A stretch of 64,000 bases of DNA. Source: Streptococcus pseudopneumoniae ATCC BAA-960 = CCUG 49455 (lineage in GTDB: Bacteria; Bacillota; Bacilli; Lactobacillales; Streptococcaceae). This document shows, piece by piece, positions 26,015 through 34,994 of the stretch (the stretch's first letter is position 1; the number at the start of each line of letters is the position of its first letter). The position numbers and the translations under genes are program-made. The stretch lies in contig NZ_MWSM01000027.1 in NCBI RefSeq assembly GCF_002087075.1, positions 3,134 to 67,133 on the forward strand, written 5' to 3'. A model generated the notes under the pieces. The model saw only the letters and a list, made by a program, of their open reading frames with translations, did not search any database and was not told the origin of the DNA.

Positions 26015-26260
26015 TGAAAGAAAATAATATGTTAGTAAACTGGAAATTAGAGTCGGATGTGAATGACTATGTGAAAAAGCAGTTTGAAAATCTTGGTTTG
26101 AAAAAATTGCAGGATTATTAATGAAGAATCTGCTATGAGTGCTTATCTTAAAGAGGCGCTTAAGGGAGCGGTTAAGACACAAACTAAGACTAATTTTGGA
26201 AAACCAGATTTTCATATTGAAAAATACAAACAGGATAGTTTGGTTACTTATCGTAACTGA
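26014..26260 (+). pseudogene. Decayed gene fragment between parE and parC
   Basis: An ATG overlapping the parE stop opens a 35-codon frame (MKENNMLVNWKLES..., stop at 26119-26121). After one extra base the protein-like sequence continues in another frame from 26120 (NEESAMSAYLKEALKGAVK, then NFGKPDFHIEKY) to a stop at 26258-26260. The joined sequence reads like the N-terminus of a larger protein. The FGKPDFHIEKY segment recalls N-terminal nuclease-type regions of restriction-modification proteins, but that is memory, not proof. The rest of the gene is missing. Confidence 0.6.
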
Positions 26261-26262
26261 AC

Positions 26263-26279
26263 ACGGGACGAATTCCCGT
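26263..26279 (+). other. Short hairpin upstream of parC
   Basis: ACGGGA (26263-26268) and TCCCGT (26274-26279) form a 6-bp stem with a 5-nt loop. It has no proper T-run. I see nothing else definite in 26280-26433 apart from AAAGGAG at about 26321, which leads only a 4-codon frame. Confidence 0.4.
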
Positions 26280-26433
26280 AAAATATCTTTTACTGCATAA
26301 AAACCTACTCTACATTCTTTGAAAGGAGTTGAACACGCCCTAGATACTGTGTGAAAAAGATAAATTCTCTTGTGAGTTTGCTTACTTCAAGAATTTTCTA
26401 TTTTCACTTGGTATTTTATGGGCTTTGTATCTT

Positions 26434-28905
26434 ATGTCTAACATTCAAAACATGTCCCTGGAGGACATCATGGGAGAGCGCTTTGGTCGCTACTCCAAGT
26501 ACATTATTCAAGACCGGGCTTTGCCAGATATTCGTGATGGGTTGAAGCCGGTTCAGCGCCGTATTCTTTATTCTATGAATAAGGATAGCAATACTTTTGA
26601 CAAGAGCTACCGTAAGTCGGCCAAGTCAGTCGGTAACATCATGGGGAATTTCCACCCACACGGTGATTCTTCTATCTATGATGCCATGGTTCGTATGTCA
26701 CAGGACTGGAAAAATCGTGAGATTCTAGTCGAAATGCACGGTAATAACGGTTCTATGGACGGAGATCCGCCTGCGGCTATGCGTTATACTGAGGCACGTT
26801 TGTCTGAGATTGCTGGCTATCTTCTTCAAGATATCGAGAAAAAGACTGTTCCTTTTGCATGGAACTTTGACGATACCGAGAAAGAACCGACAGTCTTACC
26901 AGCAGCCTTTCCAAACCTCTTGGTTAATGGTTCTACTGGTATTTCGGCTGGTTATGCCACAGATATTCCACCTCATAATTTAGCTGAGGTTATTGATGCG
27001 ACGGTTTATATGATTGATCATCCAACTGCCAAGGTGGATAAACTCATGGAATTCTTGCCTGGACCAGACTTCCCGACTGGAGGGATTATCCAGGGTCGTG
27101 ATGAAATCAAGAAGGCCTATGAAACTGGGAAAGGGCGCGTGGTTGTTCGTTCCAAGACTGAGATTGAAAAGTTAAAAGGTGGTAAGGAACAAATCGTTAT
27201 CACTGAGATTCCTTATGAAATCAACAAGGCCAATCTAGTCAAGAAGATTGATGATGTTCGTGTCAATAATAAGGTGGCTGGAATTGCTGAGGTTCGTGAT
27301 GAGTCTGACCGTGACGGTCTTCGAATCGCTATTGAGCTCAAAAAAGACGCTAATACTGAGCTCGTTCTTAACTATCTCTTCAAATACACCGACCTACAAA
27401 TAAATTACAACTTTAACATGGTGGCGATTGACAATTTCACGCCTCGTCAGGTTGGGATTGTTCCAATCCTGTCTAGCTACATCGCTCACCGTCGAGAAGT
27501 GATTTTGGCGCGTTCCCGCTTTGACAAGGAAAAGGCTGAGAAGCGTCTCCATATTGTCGAAGGTTTGATTCGTGTGATTTCGATTTTGGACGAAGTCATT
27601 GCTCTTATCCGCGCTTCTGAGAATAAGGCTGACGCCAAGGAAAACCTTAAGGTCAGCTATGATTTTACAGAAGAACAGGCTGAGGCTATCGTAACCTTGC
27701 AACTGTACCGTTTGACCAATACAGACGTAGTTGTCTTGCAGGAGGAAGAAGCAGAACTTCGTGAGAAGATTGCTATGCTTGCGGCGATTATCGGGGATGA
27801 ACGGACCATGTACAATCTTATGAAGAAAGAGCTTCGTGAGGTCAAGAAGAAATTTGCAACTCCGCGTTTGAGTACTTTAGAAGACACAGCAAAAGCAATT
27901 GAGATTGATACAGCTAGTCTTATCGCTGAGGAAGATACCTATGTCAGCGTGACCAAGGCAGGTTATATCAAGCGTACCAGCCCACGTTCCTTTGCGGCAT
28001 CCACTCTGGAAGAAATTGGCAAACGTGATGACGATCGTTTGATTTTTGTTCAATCTGCCAAGACAACTCAACATCTCTTGATGTTCACGACGCTTGGAAA
28101 TGTCATTTATCGACCAATCCATGAATTGGCAGATATTCGTTGGAAGGACATCGGAGAGCATCTGAGCCAGACCATTACAAACTTTGAAACTAACGAAGAA
28201 ATCCTTTATGTGGAAGTCGTGGATCAGTTTGATGATGCGACAACTTATTTTGCAGCTACTCGTCTCGGTCAAATCAAGCGTGTAGAACGCAAAGAATTCA
28301 CTCCATGGCGGACCTACAAGTCTAAGTCTGTCAAGTATGCTAAGCTCAAAGACGATACAGACCAGATTGTAGCAGTGGCTCCGATTAAACTAGATGATGT
28401 TCTTTTGATTAGCCAAAATGGTTATGCCCTACGTTTCAATATCGAAGAGGTTCCGGTTGTCGGTGCCAAGGCTGCAGGGGTCAAGGCTATGAACTTGAAA
28501 GAAGATGATGTTCTCCAGTCTGCCTTTATCTGTAATACATCATCTTTCTACCTCTTGACTCAGCGTGGAAGTTTGAAACGTGTTTCTATTGACGAAATTC
28601 CGGCAACCAGCCGTGCCAAACGAGGACTACAAGTCTTGCGTGAGTTGAAAAACAAACCGCACCGTGTCTTCTTGGCTGGTGCAGTTGCAGAACAAGGCTT
28701 TGTTGGTGATCTCTTCAGTACGGAAGTGGACGGGAACGATCAAACTTTGCTTATCCAATCTAATAAAGGAACAATCTATGAAAGCCGATTGCAAGACTTG
28801 AACTTGTCAGAACGCACTAGCAATGGAAGCTTCATTTCTGACACGATTTCAGATGAAGAAGTTTTTGACGCTTATCTTAAAGAAGTATTTACTGAAGCTA
28901 AATAA
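26434..28905 (+). CDS. parC: DNA topoisomerase IV subunit A
   Basis: This 823-residue breakage-reunion subunit partners ParE. The active-site tyrosine region AAMRYTEARLS and the long C-terminal beta-propeller repeats (TKAGYIKRTSPRSF and similar) are intact. The quinolone-resistance region reads HPHGDSSIYDAMVRMSQDW: Ser79 and Asp83 are the sensitive forms, while residue 91 is Asp. I recall Asn91 in typical pneumococci, so this points to a relative or a recombinant. The ATG at 26434 gives the expected N-terminus MSNIQNMSLEDIMGERF; the ribosome site is poor. A terminator follows. Confidence 0.97.
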   Translation: MSNIQNMSLEDIMGERFGRYSKYIIQDRALPDIRDGLKPVQRRILYSMNKDSNTFDKSYRKSAKSVGNIMGNFHPHGDSSIYDAMVRMSQDWKNREILVEMHGNNGSMDGDPPAAMRYTEARLSEIAGYLLQDIEKKTVPFAWNFDDTEKEPTVLPAAFPNLLVNGSTGISAGYATDIPPHNLAEVIDATVYMIDHPTAKVDKLMEFLPGPDFPTGGIIQGRDEIKKAYETGKGRVVVRSKTEIEKLKGGKEQIVITEIPYEINKANLVKKIDDVRVNNKVAGIAEVRDESDRDGLRIAIELKKDANTELVLNYLFKYTDLQINYNFNMVAIDNFTPRQVGIVPILSSYIAHRREVILARSRFDKEKAEKRLHIVEGLIRVISILDEVIALIRASENKADAKENLKVSYDFTEEQAEAIVTLQLYRLTNTDVVVLQEEEAELREKIAMLAAIIGDERTMYNLMKKELREVKKKFATPRLSTLEDTAKAIEIDTASLIAEEDTYVSVTKAGYIKRTSPRSFAASTLEEIGKRDDDRLIFVQSAKTTQHLLMFTTLGNVIYRPIHELADIRWKDIGEHLSQTITNFETNEEILYVEVVDQFDDATTYFAATRLGQIKRVERKEFTPWRTYKSKSVKYAKLKDDTDQIVAVAPIKLDDVLLISQNGYALRFNIEEVPVVGAKAAGVKAMNLKEDDVLQSAFICNTSSFYLLTQRGSLKRVSIDEIPATSRAKRGLQVLRELKNKPHRVFLAGAVAEQGFVGDLFSTEVDGNDQTLLIQSNKGTIYESRLQDLNLSERTSNGSFISDTISDEEVFDAYLKEVFTEAK

Positions 28906-28913
28906 GTGAAATG

Positions 28914-28943
28914 AAGAATCAGTTCTAAGAGCTGGTTCTTTTT
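28914..28943 (+). terminator. parC terminator
   Basis: AAGAATCAG (28914-28922) pairs with CTGGTTCTT (28932-28940, one G-U pair), followed by TTT. Confidence 0.82.
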
Positions 28944-28951
28944 ATTGAAGA

Positions 28952-28966
28952 AATTTTCTGAAAATT
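28952..28966 (+). promoter_or_regulatory. CodY box upstream of ilvE
   Basis: AATTTTCTGAAAATT is a 15/15 match to the CodY consensus AATTTTCWGAAAATT. It ends 11 nt before the -35 box. CodY senses branched-chain amino acids (family knowledge), and IlvE makes and degrades them, so control by CodY is expected. Confidence 0.93.
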
Positions 28967-28977
28967 ACAAAATATAC

Positions 28978-29005
28978 TTGCTATTTTAGAAAAAAAGTGT
29001 AGAAT
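28978..29005 (+). promoter_or_regulatory. ilvE promoter
   Basis: TTGCTA (28978-28983) and TAGAAT (29000-29005) are 16 nt apart, just downstream of the CodY box. The leader is about 28 nt. Confidence 0.75.
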
Positions 29006-29039
29006 ATAAGAAATAGGTTTTTAGAATAAGGAGTGGAAT

Positions 29040-30062
29040 ATGACAGTAACGATTGATTGGGAAAACCTTGGTTTCTCCTATATGAAATTACCTTATCGCT
29101 ATATTGCTCATTTTAAAAATGGACAATGGAATCAAGGAGAGCTTACAGAGGATGCAACTTTGCATATTTCAGAGTCTTCTCCAAGTCTCCACTATGGACA
29201 ACAAGCATTTGAAGGTTTGAAAGCTTATCGTACTAAAGATGGCAGTGTTCAACTGTTCCGTCCTGATGAAAATGCCAAACGCCTGCAACGGACATGTGAC
29301 CGTCTCTTGATGCCACAAGTTCCGACAGACATGTTTGTAGAAGCTTGTAAAGCAGTTGTCCGTGCGAATGAAGAATACGTACCACCATACGGAACAGGTG
29401 GAACCCTCTATCTTCGCCCTCTTTTGATTGGTGTCGGAGATATTATCGGGGTAAAACCAGCAGAGGAGTATATTTTTATTATCTTTACTATGCCAGTTGG
29501 AAATTACTTTAAGGGTGGTTTGGTCCCAACCAACTTCTTGATTCAGGATGAATACGACCGTGCAGCTCCAAATGGTACAGGTGCGGCAAAGGTTGGTGGA
29601 AACTATGCTGCCAGTCTTTTGCCAGGGAAATTGGCTAAATCGCGCCATTTCTCAGATGTTATCTACCTAGACCCTTCAACTCATACAAAGATTGAAGAAG
29701 TCGGATCAGCTAACTTCTTTGGAATCACAGCTGATAATGAATTTGTAACGCCATTGAGTCCATCTATCTTGCCATCTATTACCAAGTATTCCTTGCTTTA
29801 TTTGGCAGAACATCGTTTGGGATTAACTCCTATTGAGGGTGATGTTCCAATTGATAACCTTGACCGTTTTGTAGAGGCAGGTGCCTGTGGTACAGCAGCG
29901 GTTATTTCTCCAATTGGAGGTATTCAGCACGGTGATGATTTCCATGTATTCTATAGTGAAACAGAAGTAGGACCTGTGACTCGTAAGCTCTATGATGAAT
30001 TGACAGGAATTCAGTTTGGTGATATTCCAGCGCCAGAAGGTTGGATTGTAAAAGTAGATTAA
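29040..30062 (+). CDS. ilvE: Branched-chain amino-acid aminotransferase
   Basis: This 340-residue PLP enzyme interconverts leucine, isoleucine and valine with their 2-oxo acids. HYGQQAFEGLKAYR, the likely PLP lysine Lys184 in GAAKVGGNYA, and the EVGSANFFG and GACGTAAVISPIG blocks fit the large BCAT group. The ATG follows AAGGAG. A perfect CodY box sits in its promoter. Only 22 nt separate it from the following lipoprotein gene, so the CodY-controlled unit may extend into the peptide-binding protein. Confidence 0.96.
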   Translation: MTVTIDWENLGFSYMKLPYRYIAHFKNGQWNQGELTEDATLHISESSPSLHYGQQAFEGLKAYRTKDGSVQLFRPDENAKRLQRTCDRLLMPQVPTDMFVEACKAVVRANEEYVPPYGTGGTLYLRPLLIGVGDIIGVKPAEEYIFIIFTMPVGNYFKGGLVPTNFLIQDEYDRAAPNGTGAAKVGGNYAASLLPGKLAKSRHFSDVIYLDPSTHTKIEEVGSANFFGITADNEFVTPLSPSILPSITKYSLLYLAEHRLGLTPIEGDVPIDNLDRFVEAGACGTAAVISPIGGIQHGDDFHVFYSETEVGPVTRKLYDELTGIQFGDIPAPEGWIVKVD

Positions 30063-30084
30063 AAATATATTAAAGGAGATTTTT

Positions 30085-32052
30085 ATGAAATCGAAAAAGT
30101 GGATTTTAACAACAGGACTTATCCTAAGCACAACAGCTCTTTTAGCAGCCTGTGGAAAAGCTGATAAAGAAGCAGATGCTCCGACAACATTTTCTTATGT
30201 TTATGCAGTGGATCCAGCATCCTTGGACTACAGCATAGCAACGCGTACATCCACAACAGATATTATCGGGAATGTCGTTGATGGTTTGATGGAAAATGAT
30301 AAATATGGTAATGTTATTCCTTCCTTGGCTGAGGATTGGTCTGTCTCAAAAGATGGATTGACTTATACCTATAAACTTCGTAAGGGAGTGAAATGGTACA
30401 CATCAGAAGGCGAAGAATACGCAGAAGTGACAGCCCATGACTTTGTGACAGGACTAAAACACGTCGCTGATGGTAAGTCAGACGGTGTCTCTCTCATCCA
30501 AAATTCAATCAAAGGCTTGGACGCCTATATGACTGGTGAAACCAATGATTTCTCTACAGTTGGTGTTAAAGCTTTGGATGACTACACAGTTGAGTATACA
30601 TTGAATGCGCCAGAAAGTTTCTGGAATTCAAAAGTTACAACAGCGACGATGTTGCCTGTAAATGAAGAGTTTTTGAAGGCATCAGGAAAGAATTACGGAG
30701 AGGTTAGCCCAGCAGGGATTCTCTACAATGGTCCTTATTTCTTAAAAACATTGACTTCTAAATCTTTGATTGAATATGAAAAAAATCCAAATTACTGGGA
30801 TAAAGAAAATGTTAAAATCGAGAAGATTAAATTGACCTACTACGATGGTTCAGATCAGGAGTCTTTGATCCGTAGCTTCTCCTCTGGTGCTTATACGACA
30901 GCCCGTCTCTTCCCAAGCAGCTCAAACTTTGCTTCAACTTTGGAACAATACGGAGATAAAATCACTTATAGCCCACAGGACTCAAGTAGTTATTACTTTA
31001 CTTTTAACGTAAATCGTCAGTCATACAATAAAACTGCGAAAACAAGTGAGGAGCAAAAGACTTCTACAAAAGAAGCGATGCTCAATAAGGATTTCCGTCA
31101 GGCTATCAACTTTGCCTTTAATCGTCATTCTTATGCTGCCCAGCTAAACGGTGAAGATGGTGCGGACAAGATTATTCGTAACAGCCTTGTTCCAGATAAC
31201 TTCGTACAAGCAGGTGGTAAGAACTTTGGTCAAATCGCTCAAGCAGAGTTGGTGAACTATGGTGACCAATGGAAAGGTGTTGAGCTAGTTGACGGTAAGG
31301 ATTCTATCTACAACCCTGACAAGGCTAAAGCTGCTTTCGAAAAAGCTAAGAAAGACTTGGAATCTAAAGGGGTAACCTTCCCAATTCACTTGGATGTCCC
31401 GGTTGAACAAACAGATACTATCGCCGTTCAACAAAGCAACTCTTTCAAACAGTCTATTGAATCAACTCTTGGTGCTGAAAATGTTGTCATCGATGTACTT
31501 CAAATGACAGATAATGAAAAAGAAACTATTACATCACAAGCGCGTGTTCCTTCTCAAAAAGACTATGATTTGAACAGTACAGGATGGGCTCCAAGCTATC
31601 AAGATCCAGCGTCTTACTTGAATATTATGGATCCAAAATCTGGTTCTGCCATGAAACACCTTGGTATTACGAAAGGAAAAGATAAGGATGTTGTCGCTAA
31701 ACTTGGTTTGGATCAATATAAGAAATTGTTAGAAGATGCTGTTTCTGAGACCACTGACCTAGAGAAGAGATATGAAAAATATGCCAAAGCTCAAGCTTGG
31801 TTGACAGATAGTTCATTATTGATGCCAACAGCTTCATCTGGCGGTTCTCCAGTTGTAAGTAACGTAGTACCATTCTCAAAACCATACTCACAAGTTGGTA
31901 TTAAGGGGGATCCATATATCTTTAAAGGAATGAGATTGCAAAAAGATATTGTTACAACAAAAGAATATGACGAAGCTCTTAAAAAATGGCAAAAAGAAAA
32001 ATTGGAATCCAATAGCAAATACCAAAAAGAACTAGAAAAGCACATTAAATAA
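30085..32052 (+). CDS. Oligopeptide-binding lipoprotein (AmiA/AliA/OppA family)
   Basis: This 655-residue lipoprotein is a family 5 (peptide/nickel) substrate-binding protein. The lipobox is LAAC with lipidated Cys23; ENDKYGNVIPSLAEDW is the family's N-terminal signature. It is close to the pneumococcal AmiA/AliA/AliB receptors. No permease or ATPase is beside it, so it probably shares the Ami transporter, as Ali proteins do (family knowledge). The start follows AAAGGAG, 22 nt after ilvE. The frame is complete. I recall this locus being interrupted in some pneumococcal genomes. Confidence 0.9.
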   Translation: MKSKKWILTTGLILSTTALLAACGKADKEADAPTTFSYVYAVDPASLDYSIATRTSTTDIIGNVVDGLMENDKYGNVIPSLAEDWSVSKDGLTYTYKLRKGVKWYTSEGEEYAEVTAHDFVTGLKHVADGKSDGVSLIQNSIKGLDAYMTGETNDFSTVGVKALDDYTVEYTLNAPESFWNSKVTTATMLPVNEEFLKASGKNYGEVSPAGILYNGPYFLKTLTSKSLIEYEKNPNYWDKENVKIEKIKLTYYDGSDQESLIRSFSSGAYTTARLFPSSSNFASTLEQYGDKITYSPQDSSSYYFTFNVNRQSYNKTAKTSEEQKTSTKEAMLNKDFRQAINFAFNRHSYAAQLNGEDGADKIIRNSLVPDNFVQAGGKNFGQIAQAELVNYGDQWKGVELVDGKDSIYNPDKAKAAFEKAKKDLESKGVTFPIHLDVPVEQTDTIAVQQSNSFKQSIESTLGAENVVIDVLQMTDNEKETITSQARVPSQKDYDLNSTGWAPSYQDPASYLNIMDPKSGSAMKHLGITKGKDKDVVAKLGLDQYKKLLEDAVSETTDLEKRYEKYAKAQAWLTDSSLLMPTASSGGSPVVSNVVPFSKPYSQVGIKGDPYIFKGMRLQKDIVTTKEYDEALKKWQKEKLESNSKYQKELEKHIK

Positions 32053-32116
32053 GGAATGGTATTGCTCTTGAGAAAATTTAAAAAATACTGTCATTTTGAA
32101 TATAGAGGAGTTTGAT

Positions 32117-32806
32117 ATGGAGTGGATTAAACTAATAGGAATAGCAATCATTGTTGTGGGTTTTATTTTAAAATTTGATACAATTGCAACAGTAGTCTTA
32201 GCTGGTTTGGTTACAGCTTTAGTTTCAGGTGTTTCTCTCGTTGAATTTTTGGAGATTTTGGGAAAAGAATTTAGCAATCAGCGAGTGCTCACGATTTTTA
32301 TGGTTACCTTGCCTCTTGTGGGACTGTCAGAAACCTTTGGACTCAAGCAACGATCAATTGATTTGATTCGAAAGATTAAAGGTCTGACAGTTGGAAACTT
32401 CTATACAGTTTATTTCTTTATTCGAGAGTTAGCTGGTTTCTTTTCAATTCGTCTAGGAGGACACCCTCAGTTTGTCAGACCTTTGGTTCAACCTATGGGA
32501 GAAGCAGCAGCAGAGTCTCAATTAGGTAGAAAGTTAACAGAGGTTGAAGATGAGACAATAAAAGCGCGTGCGGCTGCGAATGAAAATTTTGGAAATTTCT
32601 TTGCTCAAAATACGTTTGTAGGTGCTGGGGGAGTCCTCTTGATAGGGGGAACATTAGATCAGTTAGGCTATGAAAGCAATTATGCAGGGATTGCTTCTGC
32701 ATCTATTATTGTTGCTGTTATAACACTTATTGTAGTGGGGATTTATAATTATTTATTTGATAAAAAATTGACATCAGAAAAGACTAGGGGGGGAGAACAA
32801 AAATGA
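32117..32806 (+). CDS. DUF969 membrane protein
   Basis: This 229-residue protein has about five or six membrane segments and resembles the DUF969 family. It carries a conserved-looking loop RELAGFFSIRLGGHPQFVRP. DUF969 and DUF979 proteins are usually encoded together, and I recall them beside pyroglutamate-metabolism genes. With pcp next door, a role in uptake or release of 5-oxoproline or a related compound is a reasonable inference. The ATG at 32117 follows AGAGGAG. It overlaps the DUF979 gene as ATGA. Confidence 0.8.
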   Translation: MEWIKLIGIAIIVVGFILKFDTIATVVLAGLVTALVSGVSLVEFLEILGKEFSNQRVLTIFMVTLPLVGLSETFGLKQRSIDLIRKIKGLTVGNFYTVYFFIRELAGFFSIRLGGHPQFVRPLVQPMGEAAAESQLGRKLTEVEDETIKARAAANENFGNFFAQNTFVGAGGVLLIGGTLDQLGYESNYAGIASASIIVAVITLIVVGIYNYLFDKKLTSEKTRGGEQK

Positions 32807-33726
32807 CAGAGTTGGCAAAGCAACTATTAGAGTTGACCTATATTGTGATTGGTTGTCAATTTCTCCATACAGCCTATTGTAGTTATAAAGATAAAACAAA
32901 CCCAGTCCGATTTGGAACATCTGCATTTTGGACTCTATTGGCTATTACGTTTATAGGTGGTTCCTATATGCCAAATATGAGTATTGGTATTATTGTAATC
33001 CTATTATCGCTGTTAACATTGTTTAAGCAAGTCCGTATCGGAACCTTGCCATCCTTAGATGAAATGAAAGCCAATATTGAATCTAACAGATTGAAAAATA
33101 AAATTTTTATTCCAGTTATGCTGATGGCAATACTTGCGTTGGTCTTAGCGCAAATGATTCCAGAATTTAGCAAGATTTCGATTAGCCTTGCCGCCTTGTT
33201 TGCTACAATTTCTGTTCTTGTGATTACCAATAGTCACCCTAAGAGTCTGTTATCAGAAAATAATCGAATGACTCAGCAAGTTTCAACAAGTGGGATTGTT
33301 CCCCAATTATTAGGGGCTTTGGGGGCTATTTTTACTGTAGCAGGTGTTGGTGATGTTATCTCTCATCTGATTAGCGGTATTGTTCCTTCAGATAGTCGCT
33401 TTATAGGAGTTTTGGCCTATGTTCTTGGAATGGTTCTATTCACAATGATTATGGGAAATGCTTTTGCAGCATTCACCGTTATTACAGCAGGTGTTGGAGT
33501 TCCCTTTGTATTTGCTCTGGGAGCTAATCCAATTGTGGCTGGTGCTCTTGCCATGACAGCAGGTTATTGTGGGACCTTATTGACCCCAATGGCTGCTAAT
33601 TTTAACGCTCTACCAGCAGCACTGATGGATATGAAAGATCAGAATGGTGTTATAAAGGCTCAAGCAGGTGTTGCTCTAGTAATGATTGTTATTCACATAT
33701 TCTTAATGTACTTTCTCGCATTTTAG
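32803..33726 (+). CDS. DUF979 membrane protein
   Basis: This 307-residue protein has about eight to ten membrane segments and fits DUF979, the standard partner of DUF969. Conserved-looking blocks are [19 protein letters not shown] and [16 protein letters not shown], which look like transporter core helices. It starts inside the DUF969 stop (ATGA) with GGGGGAG upstream and is followed 14 nt later by pcp. The pair probably forms one two-component membrane transporter; the substrate is inferred only from the neighbour pcp. Confidence 0.8.
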
Positions 33727-33740
33727 TAAAGGAAAATAAA

Positions 33741-34385
33741 ATGAAAATATTGGTTACAGGTTTTAATCCTTTTGGAGGTGAAAAGATTAATCCAGCTTTG
33801 GAGGCTGTAAAATTATTACCATCTGAGATTAATGGGGCCGAAGTTCGCTGGGTAGAAATTCCAACGGTTTTTTATAAGTCGTCAGAAGTTTTAGAGGCAG
33901 AAATATTACGATATCAACCAGATGCTGTACTTTGTATTGGACAAGCAGGCGGCAGGACAGGTTTAACACCTGAACGAGTGGCTATTAATCAAGATGATGC
34001 TCGCATACCTGATAACGAAGGCAATCAACCAATTGATACACCGATTCGTATTGATGGAGCATCGGCCTATTTTAGTAGTTTACCTATCAAAGCGATGGTA
34101 CAAGCTATTAAAAAACAGGGACTTCCAGCAGTTGTGTCCAATAGTGCAGGAACCTTTGTTTGCAATCATTTGATGTACCAAGCTCTTTATTTAGTGGATA
34201 AAAAATTCCCTAATATGAGAGCAGGTTTCATGCATATTCCATATATGATGGAACAAGTAGTAAATAAGCCGAATACTGCAGGAATGAGTCTATGTGATAT
34301 TGTAAGAGGCATAGAGGTAGCTATTGAAGCTATTGTAGACTACAAAGATAAGGATTTGCAGTTAGTAGGTGGTGAGACTCACTGA
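33741..34385 (+). CDS. pcp: Pyrrolidone-carboxylate peptidase
   Basis: This 214-residue cysteine peptidase removes N-terminal pyroglutamate (5-oxoproline) from peptides. [15 protein letters not shown] is the N-terminal signature. Catalytic Glu lies in [10 protein letters not shown], Cys in [14 protein letters not shown], and His in GFMHIPYM. It is cytoplasmic by sequence, with no signal peptide. It is the last gene of the DUF969-DUF979-pcp group, which suggests the transporter handles the released pyroglutamate or its peptides. A strong terminator follows. Confidence 0.96.
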
Positions 34386-34459
34386 TAACCTAAAAAGGAT
34401 AGTCAATTATGCTTGTTTACTAACTATTAGCTATACTAAATCGATTGATGTTGTTTACA

Positions 34460-34497
34460 TAAAACTCTATGTCAGACAAGCCTGATATAGAGTTTTT
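34460..34497 (+). terminator. pcp terminator
   Basis: AAAACTCTAT (34460-34469) pairs with ATAGAGTTTT (34486-34495), with an inner TCAG/CTGA stem and six T. Confidence 0.88.
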
Positions 34498-34499
34498 TC

Positions 34500-34528
34500 T
34501 TGCTAGTTTTAGGATTTTCTTGTAAAAT
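34500..34528 (+). promoter_or_regulatory. Promoter of the DUF2969 gene
   Basis: TTGCTA (34500-34505) and TAAAAT (34523-34528) are 17 nt apart. Confidence 0.75.
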
Positions 34529-34552
34529 AGAAAAAGTGAAGAGAGGTATGAA

Positions 34553-34783
34553 ATGAGCAAGAAAGATAAAAAAATCGAAATTCAAGTAGCAGATGCCAAA
34601 GTTAATGTAGGAAAAGACAGTTTTGAAGGCTATACCTTGACCATTGGTAAAAAAGTTATCGGAGAAATTGCCGAATTAGATGGACAATTGGCCATCATAA
34701 AGAATGGGAATGTCGATAGTTTTTATAAAAAATTGGAAAAAGCTGTGGAAATTTTGATTGAAAATTATAATTTAGCAAAATAA
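34553..34783 (+). CDS. DUF2969 small protein
   Basis: This 76-residue cytoplasmic protein matches the streptococcal/lactobacillar DUF2969 family. It has a charged N-terminus (MSKKDKKIEI), a central GYTLTIGKKVIGEI block and an amphipathic C-terminal helix. No function is known to me. The start follows GAGAGG. It has its own promoter and precedes a tRNA pair with a separate promoter. Confidence 0.82.
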   Translation: MSKKDKKIEIQVADAKVNVGKDSFEGYTLTIGKKVIGEIAELDGQLAIIKNGNVDSFYKKLEKAVEILIENYNLAK

Positions 34784-34786
34784 GTC

Positions 34787-34815
34787 TTGTTTTTTTGAAA
34801 TTTTCATGATATAAT
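34787..34815 (+). promoter_or_regulatory. Promoter of the tRNA-Tyr/tRNA-Gln unit
   Basis: TTGTTT (34787-34792) and TATAAT (34810-34815) are 17 nt apart, 17 nt before the tRNA-Tyr 5' end. Confidence 0.78.
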
Positions 34816-34832
34816 AGTCCATGTTGATTGTA

Positions 34833-34913
34833 GGAGAGATAGCGAAGAGGCTAAACGCGGCGGACTGTAAATCCGCTCCTTCGGGTTCGGGGGTTCGAAT
34901 CCCTCTCTCTCCA
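34833..34913 (+). tRNA. tRNA-Tyr (GTA)
   Basis: This 81-nt class II tRNA has a long variable arm (CTCCTTCGGG). The acceptor GGAGAGA pairs with TCTCTCC and the discriminator is A. The anticodon GTA is at 34867-34869. The T-arm GGGGGTTCGAATCCC is present. CCA is not encoded and would be added afterwards. Confidence 0.97.
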
Positions 34914-34922
34914 TTTCATCAA

Positions 34923-34994
34923 TGGGGTATAGCCAAGCGGTAAGGCAAGGGACTTTGACTCCCTCATGCGTTGGTTCGAATCCAGCTACCCCAG
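34923..34994 (+). tRNA. tRNA-Gln (TTG)
   Basis: This 72-nt class I tRNA has the acceptor TGGGGTA paired with TACCCCA and discriminator G. The anticodon stem AGGGA/TCCCT encloses CTTTGAC with anticodon TTG at 34955-34957. It lies 9 nt after tRNA-Tyr and is probably cotranscribed. CCA is not encoded. Confidence 0.97.

Noticed and set aside
26351-26545. 64-codon frame overlapping the parC start
   Set aside because: It overlaps parC in another frame and has no supporting features.
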